Assembly: GCF_037646455.1 (NCBI RefSeq)
Contig: NZ_JBBIXN010000005.1
Span: 310,001 to 374,000, forward strand
Length of the DNA stretch: 64,000 nt
Direction of reading: 5' to 3'
Source: Draconibacterium mangrovi_A
Lineage (GTDB): Bacteria > Bacteroidota > Bacteroidia > Bacteroidales > Prolixibacteraceae
Shown here: one piece after another, positions 26,901 to 34,925 of the stretch
Layout of the letters: the number at the start of each line of letters is the position of its first letter
Position numbering within the stretch: the first letter of the stretch is position 1
Position numbers and translations under genes: made by a program
Notes under the pieces: model-generated
Databases searched by the model: none
What the model was told of the DNA's origin: nothing
The model's input: the letters and a program-made list of their open reading frames with translations, nothing else

Positions 26901-27673
26901 ATGATGGAAATTGCCTCATCAATTTTACAGGCAGTTCGGAAGTTCATCCGGGAAATATGAACGCTACCGAGGCAATCGTAAAAAGTGTAACGATTTACGT
27001 ATTGCGCTTGCTGTTGAATGAACCCATTCCTTTGAACGACGGGTTGCTGGAACCGGTAGAATTTATGTTGCCCAATGGTTTGCTGAACCCGGTTTTTGAC
27101 GATGATCCCGAAAAGTGCCCCGCAGTGGTTGGTGGAAATGTAGAGATAAGTATGCGACTGACTGACACGCTGCTAAAAGCTTTTGGTGTGGTAGCTGCCA
27201 GCCAGGGAACCATGAACAACACCCTGTTTGGAAACAAACATTTTGGCTATTACGAAACCATTTGTGGTGGTTGCGGTGCCGGCCAGGGATTTAATGGTGC
27301 CAGCGTAGTTCACCATCACATGACCAATACGCGCATTACCGATCCGGAAATTATGGAACACCGTTACCCGGTACGGCTGGAAGAATTCTGCATTCGTGCG
27401 AACTCAGGTGGTAAAGGTAAATGGCACGGAGGCGACGGGATAAAACGCGTACTAACGTTTCTGGAGCCGGTGAATCTTTCGGTGCTTTCGCAACGCAGGA
27501 ATTCGGGACCTTTTGGGTTAAATGGCGGTGAAGACGGCTTACCCGGATCTCAAAAAGTAATCCGTAAAAACGGCGAGGAAATACAACTGGATTCCATTCA
27601 GAATATAAACATTGAAGCGGGCGATCAGTTTATAATTGAAACACCGGGAGGCGGGGGATTTGGTGAACAATAA
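23918..27673 (+). CDS. Fused hydantoinase/5-oxoprolinase (HyuA-HyuB)
   Basis: A 1251-residue cytoplasmic enzyme that fuses the two subunits of N-methylhydantoinase/5-oxoprolinase type amidohydrolases, as in eukaryotic 5-oxoprolinase. Reaction of the family: ATP-driven opening of a cyclic amide such as 5-oxoproline. The HyuA half (about 1-690) starts FVDTGGTFTDCIGI, contains FDMGGTSTDVSRI and AGAHPGPACYGAGG and belongs to the actin-like ATPase fold. The HyuB half (about 745-1251) begins ELFTNRFMAIAENMG and has IPVHLGGLG, FVVNRAHHSEIGG and ends TPGGGGFG. An insertion-like N-terminal segment (about 30-110) precedes the standard KGTNALLE. The exact substrate is unknown. A DUF819 relic abuts its stop codon and the intact DUF819 gene follows 272 bp later. 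Confidence 0.88.
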   Translation: MQNEHFQLFVDTGGTFTDCIGIDKNGKQYRQKVLSSSSLRSTITNVISETTCEIADSWNIERDIFKGFTIRLLGENNIEVKIASFDSATNILKVESPFFKPEMKGKNFELTSHEEAPVLGARLITQTALHETFPDLQLKLGSTKGTNALLENKGAKTLFIVTKGFADLLKIGNQARPDIFALNVEKPRQLTHHVLEVNERIDAKGNILKAIDLEAFKKQILALDKNEIESVAIGLMNSYIYPVHEKEIAKILQELGFEFVSTSTSLSPLIKILNRAETTVVNAYLSPIIYNYVNRISKSVGDQSFQIMTSAGGLVSAKKFHPKDSLLSGPAGGVVGAKIIGEQSGFSKLITFDMGGTSTDVSRIDGEFDYRFELQVGDAKINSPAIAIETVAAGGGSICGFDGYKLFVGPESAGAHPGPACYGAGGPLTITDVNLLLNRLDTSQFGIPVFKSAAENRLNELIAEIEQATGKKQIPEIILNGFIDIANEIMAGAIRKISISKGYNPTDFMLVAFGGAGGLHACDIAEILGIKTILLPEDAGLLSAYGIGNAAVERFVEKQILQNLDSVQEKLMSWFSELAEEATQKLVGEGFPPEKIQIRQQMVFLRFKGQDSSLEIPFSSYQELLGNFHAQYEKLYGHRVKNREIEVETLRVIASVQSNPRDKTTNTETNYLPEPDHKMENLTPVFIRKGLKRGASFQGPALFPDSFSTTYVKPAWKLEIDSNRSGVLIFTGTGSEIQHEQTRETELELFTNRFMAIAENMGALLQRTSLSVNIKERLDFSCALLDAEGRLVANAPHIPVHLGGLGVCVRELIKHFNFEEGDTIVTNHPKYGGSHLPDVTLVTPVFYEGERVGFVVNRAHHSEIGGISPGSMPPNATKLEEEGVTISPFHLVKNGKPNWEGMRNILLSAKYPTRSVEDNLADLNAALAANKNGSEALISLIKTQGKETVQTYLNLLREHAAAKMQATLQKFENGIYSAEEKLDDGSPLKVQINLNDGNCLINFTGSSEVHPGNMNATEAIVKSVTIYVLRLLLNEPIPLNDGLLEPVEFMLPNGLLNPVFDDDPEKCPAVVGGNVEISMRLTDTLLKAFGVVAASQGTMNNTLFGNKHFGYYETICGGCGAGQGFNGASVVHHHMTNTRITDPEIMEHRYPVRLEEFCIRANSGGKGKWHGGDGIKRVLTFLEPVNLSVLSQRRNSGPFGLNGGEDGLPGSQKVIRKNGEEIQLDSIQNINIEAGDQFIIETPGGGGFGEQ

Positions 27674-27675
27674 AT

Positions 27676-27844
27676 ACAGTGATCATTTCAACCAGTGCCC
27701 TGATTTGCTCACCACCTTTTGTGCCGGTAGTTGCCGGAGCCTTAAAAAAACCGACATGTGATTCTGACCGGACTGGTAGTAGGAATTGCAGGTTACGCAG
27801 TCGGAAATTACCTCGGCGTTTTAGTCGCCTACCTTCTGAAATAG
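27676..27844 (+). pseudogene. 3' relic of a second DUF819 membrane-protein gene, frameshifted
   Basis: Translation gives TVIISTSALICSPPFVPVV and AGALK, closely matching the C-terminal part of the intact DUF819 protein that follows (DTVIISGSALICSPPFVPVV). In the run of seven A at about 27747-27753 the frame shifts; one A fewer restores the rest, KNRHVILTGLVVGIAGYAVG and NYLGVLVAYLLK with a TAG stop at 27842-27844, again parallel to the intact copy. Only about the last 55 codons survive, starting three bases after the hyuAB stop codon. Roughly 70 percent of bases agree with the intact copy by eye, so the duplicate is old or came from another strain. Confidence 0.8.
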
Positions 27845-27945
27845 GCCTTAGTATGACTCTTCGGTTGATAAGTTAGAAAGAGGTGTACTTGCTTATTCAG
27901 CATATAATTCTAACTTTACTTGTATATAAACCGAACTTGTGAAAG

Positions 27946-29229
27946 ATGGATACGCATTTTTTTGTAATTGTCTTCTTGTTCGTTATCGCCCCAATCATCA
28001 TCATTTATCTCGAAAGCAAATATTCGCTGGCCAAAAAAATCGGAGCCGTTTTGATTTGTTACGGCTTTGGAATTTTTATCGGAAATGTTGGGATCCTGCC
28101 TGCCATGTCGGATGCCTATCACAACCTGCTGGGAGGTGAAGTTTTTATTCCATTTGCAAAAATGAAGGAGTACCTCGCAGCAGGTATGGTTACTGAGCAG
28201 GATGTTTCGAGAAATGCTATTGCTTTTATTCAGGACACATTCACCAATATCACAATATTACTTTGTTTGCCCCTGATTTTATTTTCGCTCGATGTAAAAA
28301 AATGGATTTCGCATGCCCGAGCTGCAATGGAGTCCCTCCTCATTGGGCTGTTTACTGTTTTGCTGATGATTTTTTTAGGGTATTGGATATTCAATGGCAG
28401 CATCGACGAAATTTGGAAAGTTTCGGGCATGCTTGTCGGTGTGTACACCGGCGGAACGCCAAATATGGCCGCCATTAAAACAGCGCTCAATGTTTCGCAG
28501 GAGATTTATATTCTTACCCACACTTACGAAATGACTCTGGGTGCCATTTACCTGGTTTTTATTTTTTCGGTGGGGCAAAAAGTATTTTTGTGGTTCCTGC
28601 CAGCTTATAAATCGAACGAAAAACTGCCCGGTGAAGGAGATCCAAAAATAGAGGTGCCCACCATTGACCTAAAGGAAGAATACGAATCATACAGCGGCTT
28701 TTTCAAGAAAAACACTTTTTGGCCCCTAATGGGTGCTTTCGGATTGTCGGTGCTCATTCTTGGTACAAGTTTTTTATTGAGCAAACTATTTAACGAAGAT
28801 TTTGCCAATGCTGCCGTGGTAATATTTGTCACTACATTTGGCATTGCTCTATCGTTTGTCCCAAGGATAAGACGGATCAAAAAAACCTTTCAACTGGGAA
28901 TGTATCTCATCCTGATTTTCTGTGTTTCGGTAGCTTCGATGGCTGATATCAGTAAACTGGCCAATGTCTCCATATCGCTGTTTTATTATGTTGGAATTGC
29001 CATGTTTGGTTCACACATTCTGCATGCATTTATTGCACGTTTCTTTAAAATTGATGCCGATACGGTTATTATTTCCGGTAGCGCTTTAATCTGTTCGCCA
29101 CCATTTGTACCAGTTGTAGCATCGGCACTTAAAAACCGCGAGGTAATTCTTACCGGAATGTTTGTGGGGATTGCAGGTTACGCCATAGGTAATTACCTGG
29201 GCGTAATTGTGGCTTACATTCTAAAATGA
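27946..29229 (+). CDS. DUF819 family membrane protein (putative transporter)
   Basis: Polytopic inner-membrane protein of 427 residues with roughly eleven hydrophobic segments. It carries GTPNMAAIKTALNVS near residue 175 and the C-terminal SGSALICSPPFVPVVASALK and YAIGNYLGVIVAYILK, which I associate with the DUF819 (YjcL-like) family; there the function is unknown, with a transport role presumed. Its position behind hyuAB suggests uptake of a cyclic amide or a related amino-acid product, but this is inference. An amphipathic soluble loop (about 225-250, SNEKLPGEGDPKIEVPTIDL) separates the two halves. A broken 3' copy of a paralogue lies just upstream. Confidence 0.8.
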   Translation: MDTHFFVIVFLFVIAPIIIIYLESKYSLAKKIGAVLICYGFGIFIGNVGILPAMSDAYHNLLGGEVFIPFAKMKEYLAAGMVTEQDVSRNAIAFIQDTFTNITILLCLPLILFSLDVKKWISHARAAMESLLIGLFTVLLMIFLGYWIFNGSIDEIWKVSGMLVGVYTGGTPNMAAIKTALNVSQEIYILTHTYEMTLGAIYLVFIFSVGQKVFLWFLPAYKSNEKLPGEGDPKIEVPTIDLKEEYESYSGFFKKNTFWPLMGAFGLSVLILGTSFLLSKLFNEDFANAAVVIFVTTFGIALSFVPRIRRIKKTFQLGMYLILIFCVSVASMADISKLANVSISLFYYVGIAMFGSHILHAFIARFFKIDADTVIISGSALICSPPFVPVVASALKNREVILTGMFVGIAGYAIGNYLGVIVAYILK

Positions 29230-29262
29230 CAGCAGCCAACTTTTCTTTTCTGTTTAACTCAA

Positions 29263-29466
29263 CTAGATCACAAAACAAACTTCTTTTTCTTCGATCATTT
29301 GCTGCAATTCGCTGAGCAAGGCCTGCTCGTGCCGATCGATAAAACCATCTTCAGCCGCAATGTTCAGAATCTTGTCGTATTCCTCCCGTGTTATTTTATG
29401 GTCCTCAATGGCCTTTTCAATCATAGCCCTCAATCGCATGGCGCTTTCACTTACTTTGTCGTACAT
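29263..29466 (-). CDS. Small helical protein with EF-hand-like pattern
   Basis: A 67-residue cytoplasmic protein with two helical hairpins: ARLRAM-type helix (AMRLRAMIEKAIEDHKI), then TREEYDKILNIAAEDGFIDR and HEQALLSELQQMIEEKEV. The AEDGFIDRHEQALL part resembles an EF-hand loop or the TerB-type acidic repeats, though the spacing of acidic residues is not a complete calcium loop. I have no name for the family; similar small proteins are common in Bacteroidota. The start at 29466 (MYDKVSESA) is chosen because the 24 codons before it encode a cysteine/aromatic stretch that does not look coding. It converges with the DUF819 gene. Confidence 0.6.
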   Translation of the reverse strand: MYDKVSESAMRLRAMIEKAIEDHKITREEYDKILNIAAEDGFIDRHEQALLSELQQMIEEKEVCFVI

Positions 29467-29601
29467 TGTCGTAATTTTGTTGTAATATATGAAATTTTGC
29501 ATCAACTGTAAACAAGCAAAACACAAATATTCAGACAAATTTATCCATTTTAATTCCGGCTGTTAGAAATGCTGAACTTCGGTTGACTAGCTGATTTTGC
29601 T

Positions 29602-29609
29602 TATATTTG
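29602..29609 (+). promoter_or_regulatory. -7 element of gpsA
   Basis: TATATTTG, an exact TAnnTTTG, 63 nt before the gpsA start codon. A TTG at 29583-29585 lies 16 nt upstream, closer than the usual 19, so the -33 part is uncertain. Confidence 0.45.
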
Positions 29610-29672
29610 CGAGTCGAACCGGTGACAGGACCTTATTTTTTAGGGATAGGAAGTCGCTTTATCAAAATCAAT

Positions 29673-30683
29673 ATGAATATTAAAACGGATAAAGTTGCAG
29701 TAATTGGTAGTGGGAGCTGGGCAACAGCAATTTCGAAAATGTTGCTTGAAAATGTAAACGAAATCAACTGGTTCTTCCGCAAACCTGAAATCGTAGAACA
29801 ATTTATTAGAGACGGTTACAATCCGCGTTACCTGCGTGATGTTGAATTTGATACTTCACGAATTACGTTTTATAACGACATCAATAAAATTGTTGAAGAA
29901 TCCGATATCCTGGTCCTGGCTATTCCTTCTGCATTTTTACCCACCATTTTTGGCAACCTCAAGCACGACCTTAAAGACAAGTACATTCTTTCGGGAATTA
30001 AAGGCATTGTTTCGGAAGAAAACCTGTTGGTAGTTGAGTACCTGAACCGGCATTTTAATGTTTCTATCGATATGATCGGAATTATATCGGGGCCATGTCA
30101 TGCCGAGGAAGTTGCACAGGAGAAATTGTCGTATCTGACCATTGCGGGAATGGACGAGAGCCGTGCTGCTAAATTTGCCCAATTGATAGAGAGCGATTAC
30201 ATATACACCACACTTTCCGATGACATTTGGGGTACGGAGTATTCAGCAGTAATAAAAAATGTTATTTCCATTGCCGCAGGCATAGCGCACGGTTTGCGTT
30301 ACGGCGATAATTTTCATGCCGTGCTGATTTCGCGTGCCATTCAGGAAATAAAGCGCTTTGTTGATGCCGTGCATCCGATTAACCGCGACATTAAAAGTCC
30401 CGCTTATCTGGGTGATCTTTTGGTAACTTCGTATTCACAGTTCAGCCGAAACCGAATGTTCGGAACTATGATCGGTAAAGGATATTCGGTAAAAGCAGCA
30501 CAATGGGAAATGAACATGATCGCCGAAGGTTATTATGCGGCAAAATCCATTCACGCCATTAATAAAAAATATGGCGTTTACATGCCTATTTCTGATACCG
30601 TTTACCATATTCTTTACGAAGATATGGCACCACTTCGTGCCATCTCAAAACTTACAAAGAAGCTCGGGGAGAATTCACACTAA
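29673..30683 (+). CDS. gpsA: Glycerol-3-phosphate dehydrogenase [NAD(P)+]
   Basis: Reduces dihydroxyacetone phosphate to sn-glycerol 3-phosphate for phospholipid synthesis, in the cytoplasm. The 336-residue protein starts MNIKTDKVAVIGSGSWATAI, with the Gly-rich NAD-binding loop VIGSGSWATAISKML. Further landmarks are ISGPCHAEEVAQ around residue 140, SAVIKNVISIAAGIAHGLRY with the catalytic Lys near 195, and YLGDLLVTSYSQFSRNRMFG near 245. The start at 29673 is chosen because the in-frame extension to 29607 would overlap the leader and does not resemble the family. It converges on a CDP-alcohol phosphatidyltransferase with 2 bases between stops; both serve phospholipid synthesis, but they are transcribed in opposite directions. 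Confidence 0.94.
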   Translation: MNIKTDKVAVIGSGSWATAISKMLLENVNEINWFFRKPEIVEQFIRDGYNPRYLRDVEFDTSRITFYNDINKIVEESDILVLAIPSAFLPTIFGNLKHDLKDKYILSGIKGIVSEENLLVVEYLNRHFNVSIDMIGIISGPCHAEEVAQEKLSYLTIAGMDESRAAKFAQLIESDYIYTTLSDDIWGTEYSAVIKNVISIAAGIAHGLRYGDNFHAVLISRAIQEIKRFVDAVHPINRDIKSPAYLGDLLVTSYSQFSRNRMFGTMIGKGYSVKAAQWEMNMIAEGYYAAKSIHAINKKYGVYMPISDTVYHILYEDMAPLRAISKLTKKLGENSH

Positions 30684-30685
30684 TG

Positions 30686-31258
30686 CTAAAGGCTTTTTTC
30701 TTTTAATACCCAATACAAACCCCGCGCATTCGATCGTGTTTTGCGGAGCATGAGCGTTAAAATGATCGACTCTGTTTCTGCCAAAATTCCAAAGCCCATT
30801 GCAAAGTAGTAGTAGGCCGGATAAAATCCTACAAAAAACCAGAGGGTAAAAAGCAATCCGTGAAAATATCCGGTTGTTTTAAACGAATACAAATGATAAC
30901 TTGAAAACGTTCCGAACCGATAATAGTGAATCGCCTGCGTTAGTAACATCATAATTATAAAAAGATAGAATATCCATCCGTTTCCTGCCAGGTCGGCCTT
31001 TTTAAAAACTATAACTCCGTAAAACGCCAGAAAATATGTTCCGTAATCAGCCAACGAATCAAGGCGGGCTCCCAGGCGGGTAACCAGATTAAACGTTCGG
31101 GCAATAAAACCATCGAGGAAATCGGTAATAAGATTAATGCACAAAAATAGGGCAAACAGTTTTTCATTGCCGCTTATTACAAGGTACAGGATAAAAGGGA
31201 ATATCAGTATTCTGTATAAACTCAGCGCATTTGGCACATTAACAACTTTCTCCCCCAT
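30686..31258 (-). CDS. CDP-alcohol phosphatidyltransferase family protein
   Basis: Inner-membrane enzyme of 190 residues that should transfer a phosphatidyl group from CDP-diacylglycerol to an alcohol. The full family motif DGx2ARx8Gx3Dx3D is present at about residues 48-71: DGFIARTFNLVTRLGARLDS and LADYG. Five or six hydrophobic segments surround it. It might make phosphatidylglycerophosphate, phosphatidylserine or another head group; the motif alone does not say. Next to gpsA, which makes the glycerol phosphate backbone, but on the opposite strand. Confidence 0.88.
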   Translation of the reverse strand: MGEKVVNVPNALSLYRILIFPFILYLVISGNEKLFALFLCINLITDFLDGFIARTFNLVTRLGARLDSLADYGTYFLAFYGVIVFKKADLAGNGWIFYLFIIMMLLTQAIHYYRFGTFSSYHLYSFKTTGYFHGLLFTLWFFVGFYPAYYYFAMGFGILAETESIILTLMLRKTRSNARGLYWVLKEKSL

Positions 31259-31319
31259 TGCAGCGATTTTTGGTTGAGTTAAATTTAGTCTTTTTCAGAC
31301 TTCATAAGTTCCTGAGCGT

Positions 31320-31355
31320 AAAAAAAATGCCACCGATCAGCTGACAGGTGGCATT
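31320..31355 (-). terminator. Terminator of pgi
   Basis: Nine-base arms AATGCCACC and GGTGGCATT around a 12-nt loop; on the minus strand the hairpin is followed by a run of T (A tract 31320-31327 on the plus strand). It lies 25 nt past the pgi stop codon. Confidence 0.85.
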
Positions 31356-31379
31356 TCATATTTTATGCTGAAATTTCTT

Positions 31380-33026
31380 TTATTTCATTGCTTTCCAGGC
31401 ATTGATCAGGCCATTGGTCGATCCGTCGTGGCCGGTCACTTTATTGTCGCCTTCCAACTCGGGAAGAATGGCATTGGCCAGCTGTTTACCAAGTTCAACT
31501 CCCCACTGGTCGAAACTGTAAATGTTCCATATCACACCCTGAACAAATATTTTGTGTTCGTACATGGCAATCAACGATCCAAGAACATGAGGTGTGAGTT
31601 TTTTAACCAGGATTGAATTGGTTGGAATATTTCCGAGGAAAACTTTAAACGGCAACAAGGCTGCAATTTCCTCATCCGATTTGCCGGCGGCTTCTAATTC
31701 AGAAGTAACCTGTTCTTCGGTTTTCCCCACCATCATGGCTTCGGTTTGCGCAAAGAAATTGGCTAATAATTTTTTATGATGATCGCCCAACTGATTGTGA
31801 TTGATTGCCGAAGCGATAAAATCACAGGGAATAAGTTTGGTGCCCTGGTGAATCAACTGATAAAAAGCATGCTGACCGTTTGTACCCGGCTCGCCCCAAA
31901 TTATGGGTCCGGTTTGGTAGTCCACCTGCTCCCCGTTCCGATCGACATATTTCCCGTTACTTTCCATATTCCCCTGCTGGAAATAAGCCGAAAAACGGTG
32001 CATGTATTGATCGTACGGCAAGATCGCCTCTGTTTCGGCACCATAAAAATTGTTGTACCAAACTCCTATCAGCGCGAGAAGCACCGGTATATTTTTGTTA
32101 AAATCTTCGTTTCGGAAATGATTATCCATCGCATGAGCGCCTTCCAGCAACTCGATGTAATTCTCGTAACCGATTCCCAGTACAATCGACAAGCCAATTG
32201 CCGACCACAAGGAATAACGACCTCCTACCCAGTTCCAGAAACGGAACATATTTGCAGTGTCGATACCAAAAGCAGAAACGGCCTCGGCATTGGTCGAGAC
32301 GGCAACAAAATGTTTGGCAACTTGCGCAATATCTTCTGCCGAAGCCAGGAACCAGTCTTTTGCCGAATTGGCATTGGTCATGGTTTCCTGCGTAGTAAAG
32401 GTTTTCGAAGCCACAATAAACAAAGTAGTTTCCGGATCAACGGCCTTCAAGGTTTCAGCAATATGCGTTCCGTCGACATTGGAAACGAAGTGCAGATTCA
32501 GGTGATTTTTATACGGCTTCAAAGCTTCTGTCACCATCAACGGACCTAAATCAGATCCTCCTATACCAATGTTCACCACGTCAGTAATGGCCTTTCCGGT
32601 ATATCCTTTCCATTCTCCCGAAATCACTTTTTCGGAAAATGCTTTCATCTGAGCGAGTACTTCGTTCACTTCGGGCATTACATCTTTGCCATCGACCAGA
32701 ACCGGATTGTTACTGCGGTTTCTTAATGCAGTATGCAGCACCGCACGATTCTCGGTAGCGTTAATTTTTTCGCCCGAAAACATACTATCGATCGCACCTT
32801 TTACACCACACTCTTTGGCCAGTTCGAACAATACTGATTTTACCTCATCATTAAGGATATTCTTCGAGTAATCCAGAAGGATATCACCAAATTTCAGCGA
32901 GTATTTTTCAAAACGATCGGCATCGTCCTCGAAAAGTTCTTTCATATGTTTGCCCTCGAACTCGAAATAAATTTCTTCAAGCTTTTTCCAGGCAGTTGTT
33001 TCTATCGGATTAATTTTTGGCAACAT
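31380..33026 (-). CDS. pgi: Glucose-6-phosphate isomerase
   Basis: Interconverts glucose 6-phosphate and fructose 6-phosphate in glycolysis and gluconeogenesis, in the cytoplasm. At 548 residues it belongs to the long, eukaryote/E. coli-type Pgi group. Signatures: NIGIGGSDLGPLMVTEAL near 150, VASKTFTTQETMTNA near 205, VGGRYSLWSAIGLSI near 265, GQHAFYQLIHQGTKLIPCD near 380 with the catalytic His, and the C-terminal FDQWGVELGKQLA signature. It stands as a single transcription unit with its own -7 element and terminator. Confidence 0.97.
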   Translation of the reverse strand: MLPKINPIETTAWKKLEEIYFEFEGKHMKELFEDDADRFEKYSLKFGDILLDYSKNILNDEVKSVLFELAKECGVKGAIDSMFSGEKINATENRAVLHTALRNRSNNPVLVDGKDVMPEVNEVLAQMKAFSEKVISGEWKGYTGKAITDVVNIGIGGSDLGPLMVTEALKPYKNHLNLHFVSNVDGTHIAETLKAVDPETTLFIVASKTFTTQETMTNANSAKDWFLASAEDIAQVAKHFVAVSTNAEAVSAFGIDTANMFRFWNWVGGRYSLWSAIGLSIVLGIGYENYIELLEGAHAMDNHFRNEDFNKNIPVLLALIGVWYNNFYGAETEAILPYDQYMHRFSAYFQQGNMESNGKYVDRNGEQVDYQTGPIIWGEPGTNGQHAFYQLIHQGTKLIPCDFIASAINHNQLGDHHKKLLANFFAQTEAMMVGKTEEQVTSELEAAGKSDEEIAALLPFKVFLGNIPTNSILVKKLTPHVLGSLIAMYEHKIFVQGVIWNIYSFDQWGVELGKQLANAILPELEGDNKVTGHDGSTNGLINAWKAMK

Positions 33027-33101
33027 AATTTATGCTTTAGTCTGAAAACCGGCAACGAAGTGCTGCGGTCATCTGTTGTTTATGAATACTTTAACCTTGC
33101 A

Positions 33102-33109
33102 CAAAGATA
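33102..33109 (-). promoter_or_regulatory. -7 element of pgi
   Basis: Reads TATCTTTG on the minus strand, an exact TAnnTTTG, 75 nt before the pgi start codon. No good -33 match at the expected distance. Confidence 0.5.
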
Positions 33110-33190
33110 ATGGAATTAAAAAATTGACTGTTACTTCGAAATAAAGGTTAATGGTGGTTTAATAATTTTTAATGGATTGTGAAATGCTGC

Positions 33191-34672
33191 TTAATTTTTA
33201 ACCAGTTTTTTGGATGTCCTCGATTCGCGATATACAAATTCAGCAATATAAATACCCGATTTTAAGGAAGAACAATCCAACGAAGTATTGCCAAAGTTGC
33301 GTGCAGTCTGCAACAAAACCTGACCACTTACGGAATAGATATTCACCCGGTATTCTGAATTTTGATCTGCCGACAATTCTATTCGTAGTTTATTGTTGGC
33401 AAACCACATTTTTACCGAAGTCTCGGGCATGGTATTTATTGCTGTAGCATGCTCATATTCGAAAGCGCCAAGATCGGGTGCAGTTCCTGAGAATTCCAAG
33501 CCAACATCGGTTCCGGCATCGATCAGGTCGCTGCCTTCAGCCAGTTTCAGAAAAGAAACATCGGGTAAACTGCCATCGGCTTTTCTTGGGCCACCTATAC
33601 CGGTAGTGTCGAGGCTTTGAAAATCATCAGCTGTAACTGTAAATTGGTCCATCCAACTGTTAGTGGCCTGAATGGCAAAATCGCCCAATTCTACTAATCC
33701 GTCATACGAAACACAGTTTTTAACTTCCAGCGTTTTCCCGGCAGCCAAATTACGTGTAATGCGATAATTGGCGGAAAGATTACCATAACCGGTGCAATTC
33801 AGCAGTTGCATGTTTCCGGTATTGTTATTCTGATCGAAACCTTTTGCTTTATTGTAAAATGATACACAGTTGGTAAGTACAAAATTGTGGCTCAGGTTCC
33901 TGTCGTCGCTGCCACCCATTTTAAATCCGTTTCCGTTGGCTTTTGCCCCGGGATCGGTTCCGTCTTTCAGGTAGCCGTTTCCCCAGGTCCAGCAGTTTTC
34001 AAGTATGGTCGTCACATCATCTGCTCCACGCATGTATCCGTCCCAGCCATCGTCGCAGTTACCCCAGGCCCGGCATCCTACAAACTTGTTGTTGCTTCCC
34101 ACATCCAATTTTGGGGCAAAACCATCGGCGTCGCCATAATCCTCGGGATCGGCATTGTAATACGAATCGCAATTGATAAATGTATTGTCGTGAGCACCGC
34201 CGCCAAGTTGGGCACCGGTATCCTTATTTTCGTAGAATCGACAAAATTCAAAAACATTAAAGCCTCCGCCTGAAATGTTCAATGCATTGTCACCGGAATA
34301 ACAAACATCGATGCCTTTTACGTACCAGTAACTTCCAGTTAGGCTGATTCCACGGTCACCAAAATCCTGTCTCGAAAAATCAAGGATCGGGCGTTCATCT
34401 CCATAGGCCAACAAATAGCACTTCGCTTCTGCAGTTCCGCTTTTCGAAATTCGAATGGTGGAATAATTGATGTAAACACCTCCGCGAACGAGAATTGTAT
34501 CGCCGGGCTCCATTACAGAGATAGCTTTAGTTATCGTTTTAAACGGAGCATCGATCGATGTACCGGCATTTCCGTTATCACCATCGGTAGCCACATAATA
34601 AGTTTCGGCAGCAATGCTGCCTGCAAAAAATATTAGGATAAGAAATAGGATTATTTTCATTAGATATTTCAT
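33191..34672 (-). CDS. Secreted right-handed beta-helix protein, PL9-like pectate lyase, with T9SS sorting domain
   Basis: Secreted protein of 493 residues with a signal peptide (LMKIILFLILIFFAGSIAAE). The start ETYYVATDGDNGNAGTSIDA and PFKTITKA are the standard opening of parallel beta-helix enzymes of the PL9/right-handed helix class. In the middle DGFAPKLDVGSNNKFVGCRA and NCDDGWDGY resemble PL9 pectate lyases, where an Asp-rich calcium site and a Lys act in catalysis. The last 75 residues (VNIYSVSGQVLLQTARN, LKSGIYIAEFVYRE, SKKLVKN) are a type A C-terminal sorting domain for the type IX secretion system. ATG at 34672 is chosen over a TTG eight codons upstream. No other pectin gene is near. 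Confidence 0.82.
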   Translation of the reverse strand: MKYLMKIILFLILIFFAGSIAAETYYVATDGDNGNAGTSIDAPFKTITKAISVMEPGDTILVRGGVYINYSTIRISKSGTAEAKCYLLAYGDERPILDFSRQDFGDRGISLTGSYWYVKGIDVCYSGDNALNISGGGFNVFEFCRFYENKDTGAQLGGGAHDNTFINCDSYYNADPEDYGDADGFAPKLDVGSNNKFVGCRAWGNCDDGWDGYMRGADDVTTILENCWTWGNGYLKDGTDPGAKANGNGFKMGGSDDRNLSHNFVLTNCVSFYNKAKGFDQNNNTGNMQLLNCTGYGNLSANYRITRNLAAGKTLEVKNCVSYDGLVELGDFAIQATNSWMDQFTVTADDFQSLDTTGIGGPRKADGSLPDVSFLKLAEGSDLIDAGTDVGLEFSGTAPDLGAFEYEHATAINTMPETSVKMWFANNKLRIELSADQNSEYRVNIYSVSGQVLLQTARNFGNTSLDCSSLKSGIYIAEFVYRESRTSKKLVKN

Positions 34673-34912
34673 CTCATTAAAATTGTCATTCTTCAAAGGT
34701 ATTCGATGGAACTCGCTTATAATATTTATCGTGTGAACGATAAATTTTACAGCCTCGTTTCATTATTTGCCTCTAAATAAATCATATTTTCCATGAAACC
34801 ACTGAAGCAGCATAAAGCAAGTACTGTTTTTAAGAAATTCATAATGGAAAAAGCAGTACATTTTTATCGATCAGGAAACAGGAGATAAAAGCAACTCAAA
34901 TTCCATTTTTTC

Positions 34913-34920
34913 TATCTTTG
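34913..34920 (+). promoter_or_regulatory. -7 element of the EamA transporter gene
   Basis: TATCTTTG, exact TAnnTTTG, ending 5 nt before the ATG at 34926, an arrangement like that at aat and predicting a leaderless mRNA. No TTG/TTTG lies at the -33 position. The rest of the gap from 34697 holds nothing recognisable. Confidence 0.45.
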
Positions 34921-34925
34921 CTGGC

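Noticed and set aside
27679..27876. A 65-codon open frame behind hyuAB that could be listed as a small gene
   Set aside because: Its first half is the DUF819 relic in frame and the second half is the out-of-frame tail after the A7 shift, so it is a pseudogene, not a gene.
31776..32549. A 257-codon plus-strand open frame
   Set aside because: It lies entirely within pgi on the opposite strand, has no recognisable domain and is explained as an antisense shadow of a conserved gene.
34694..34696. TTG at 34696 as start codon of the PL9-like protein
   Set aside because: The ATG eight codons later begins a normal signal peptide, and the extra residues are hydrophilic and not expected before it.
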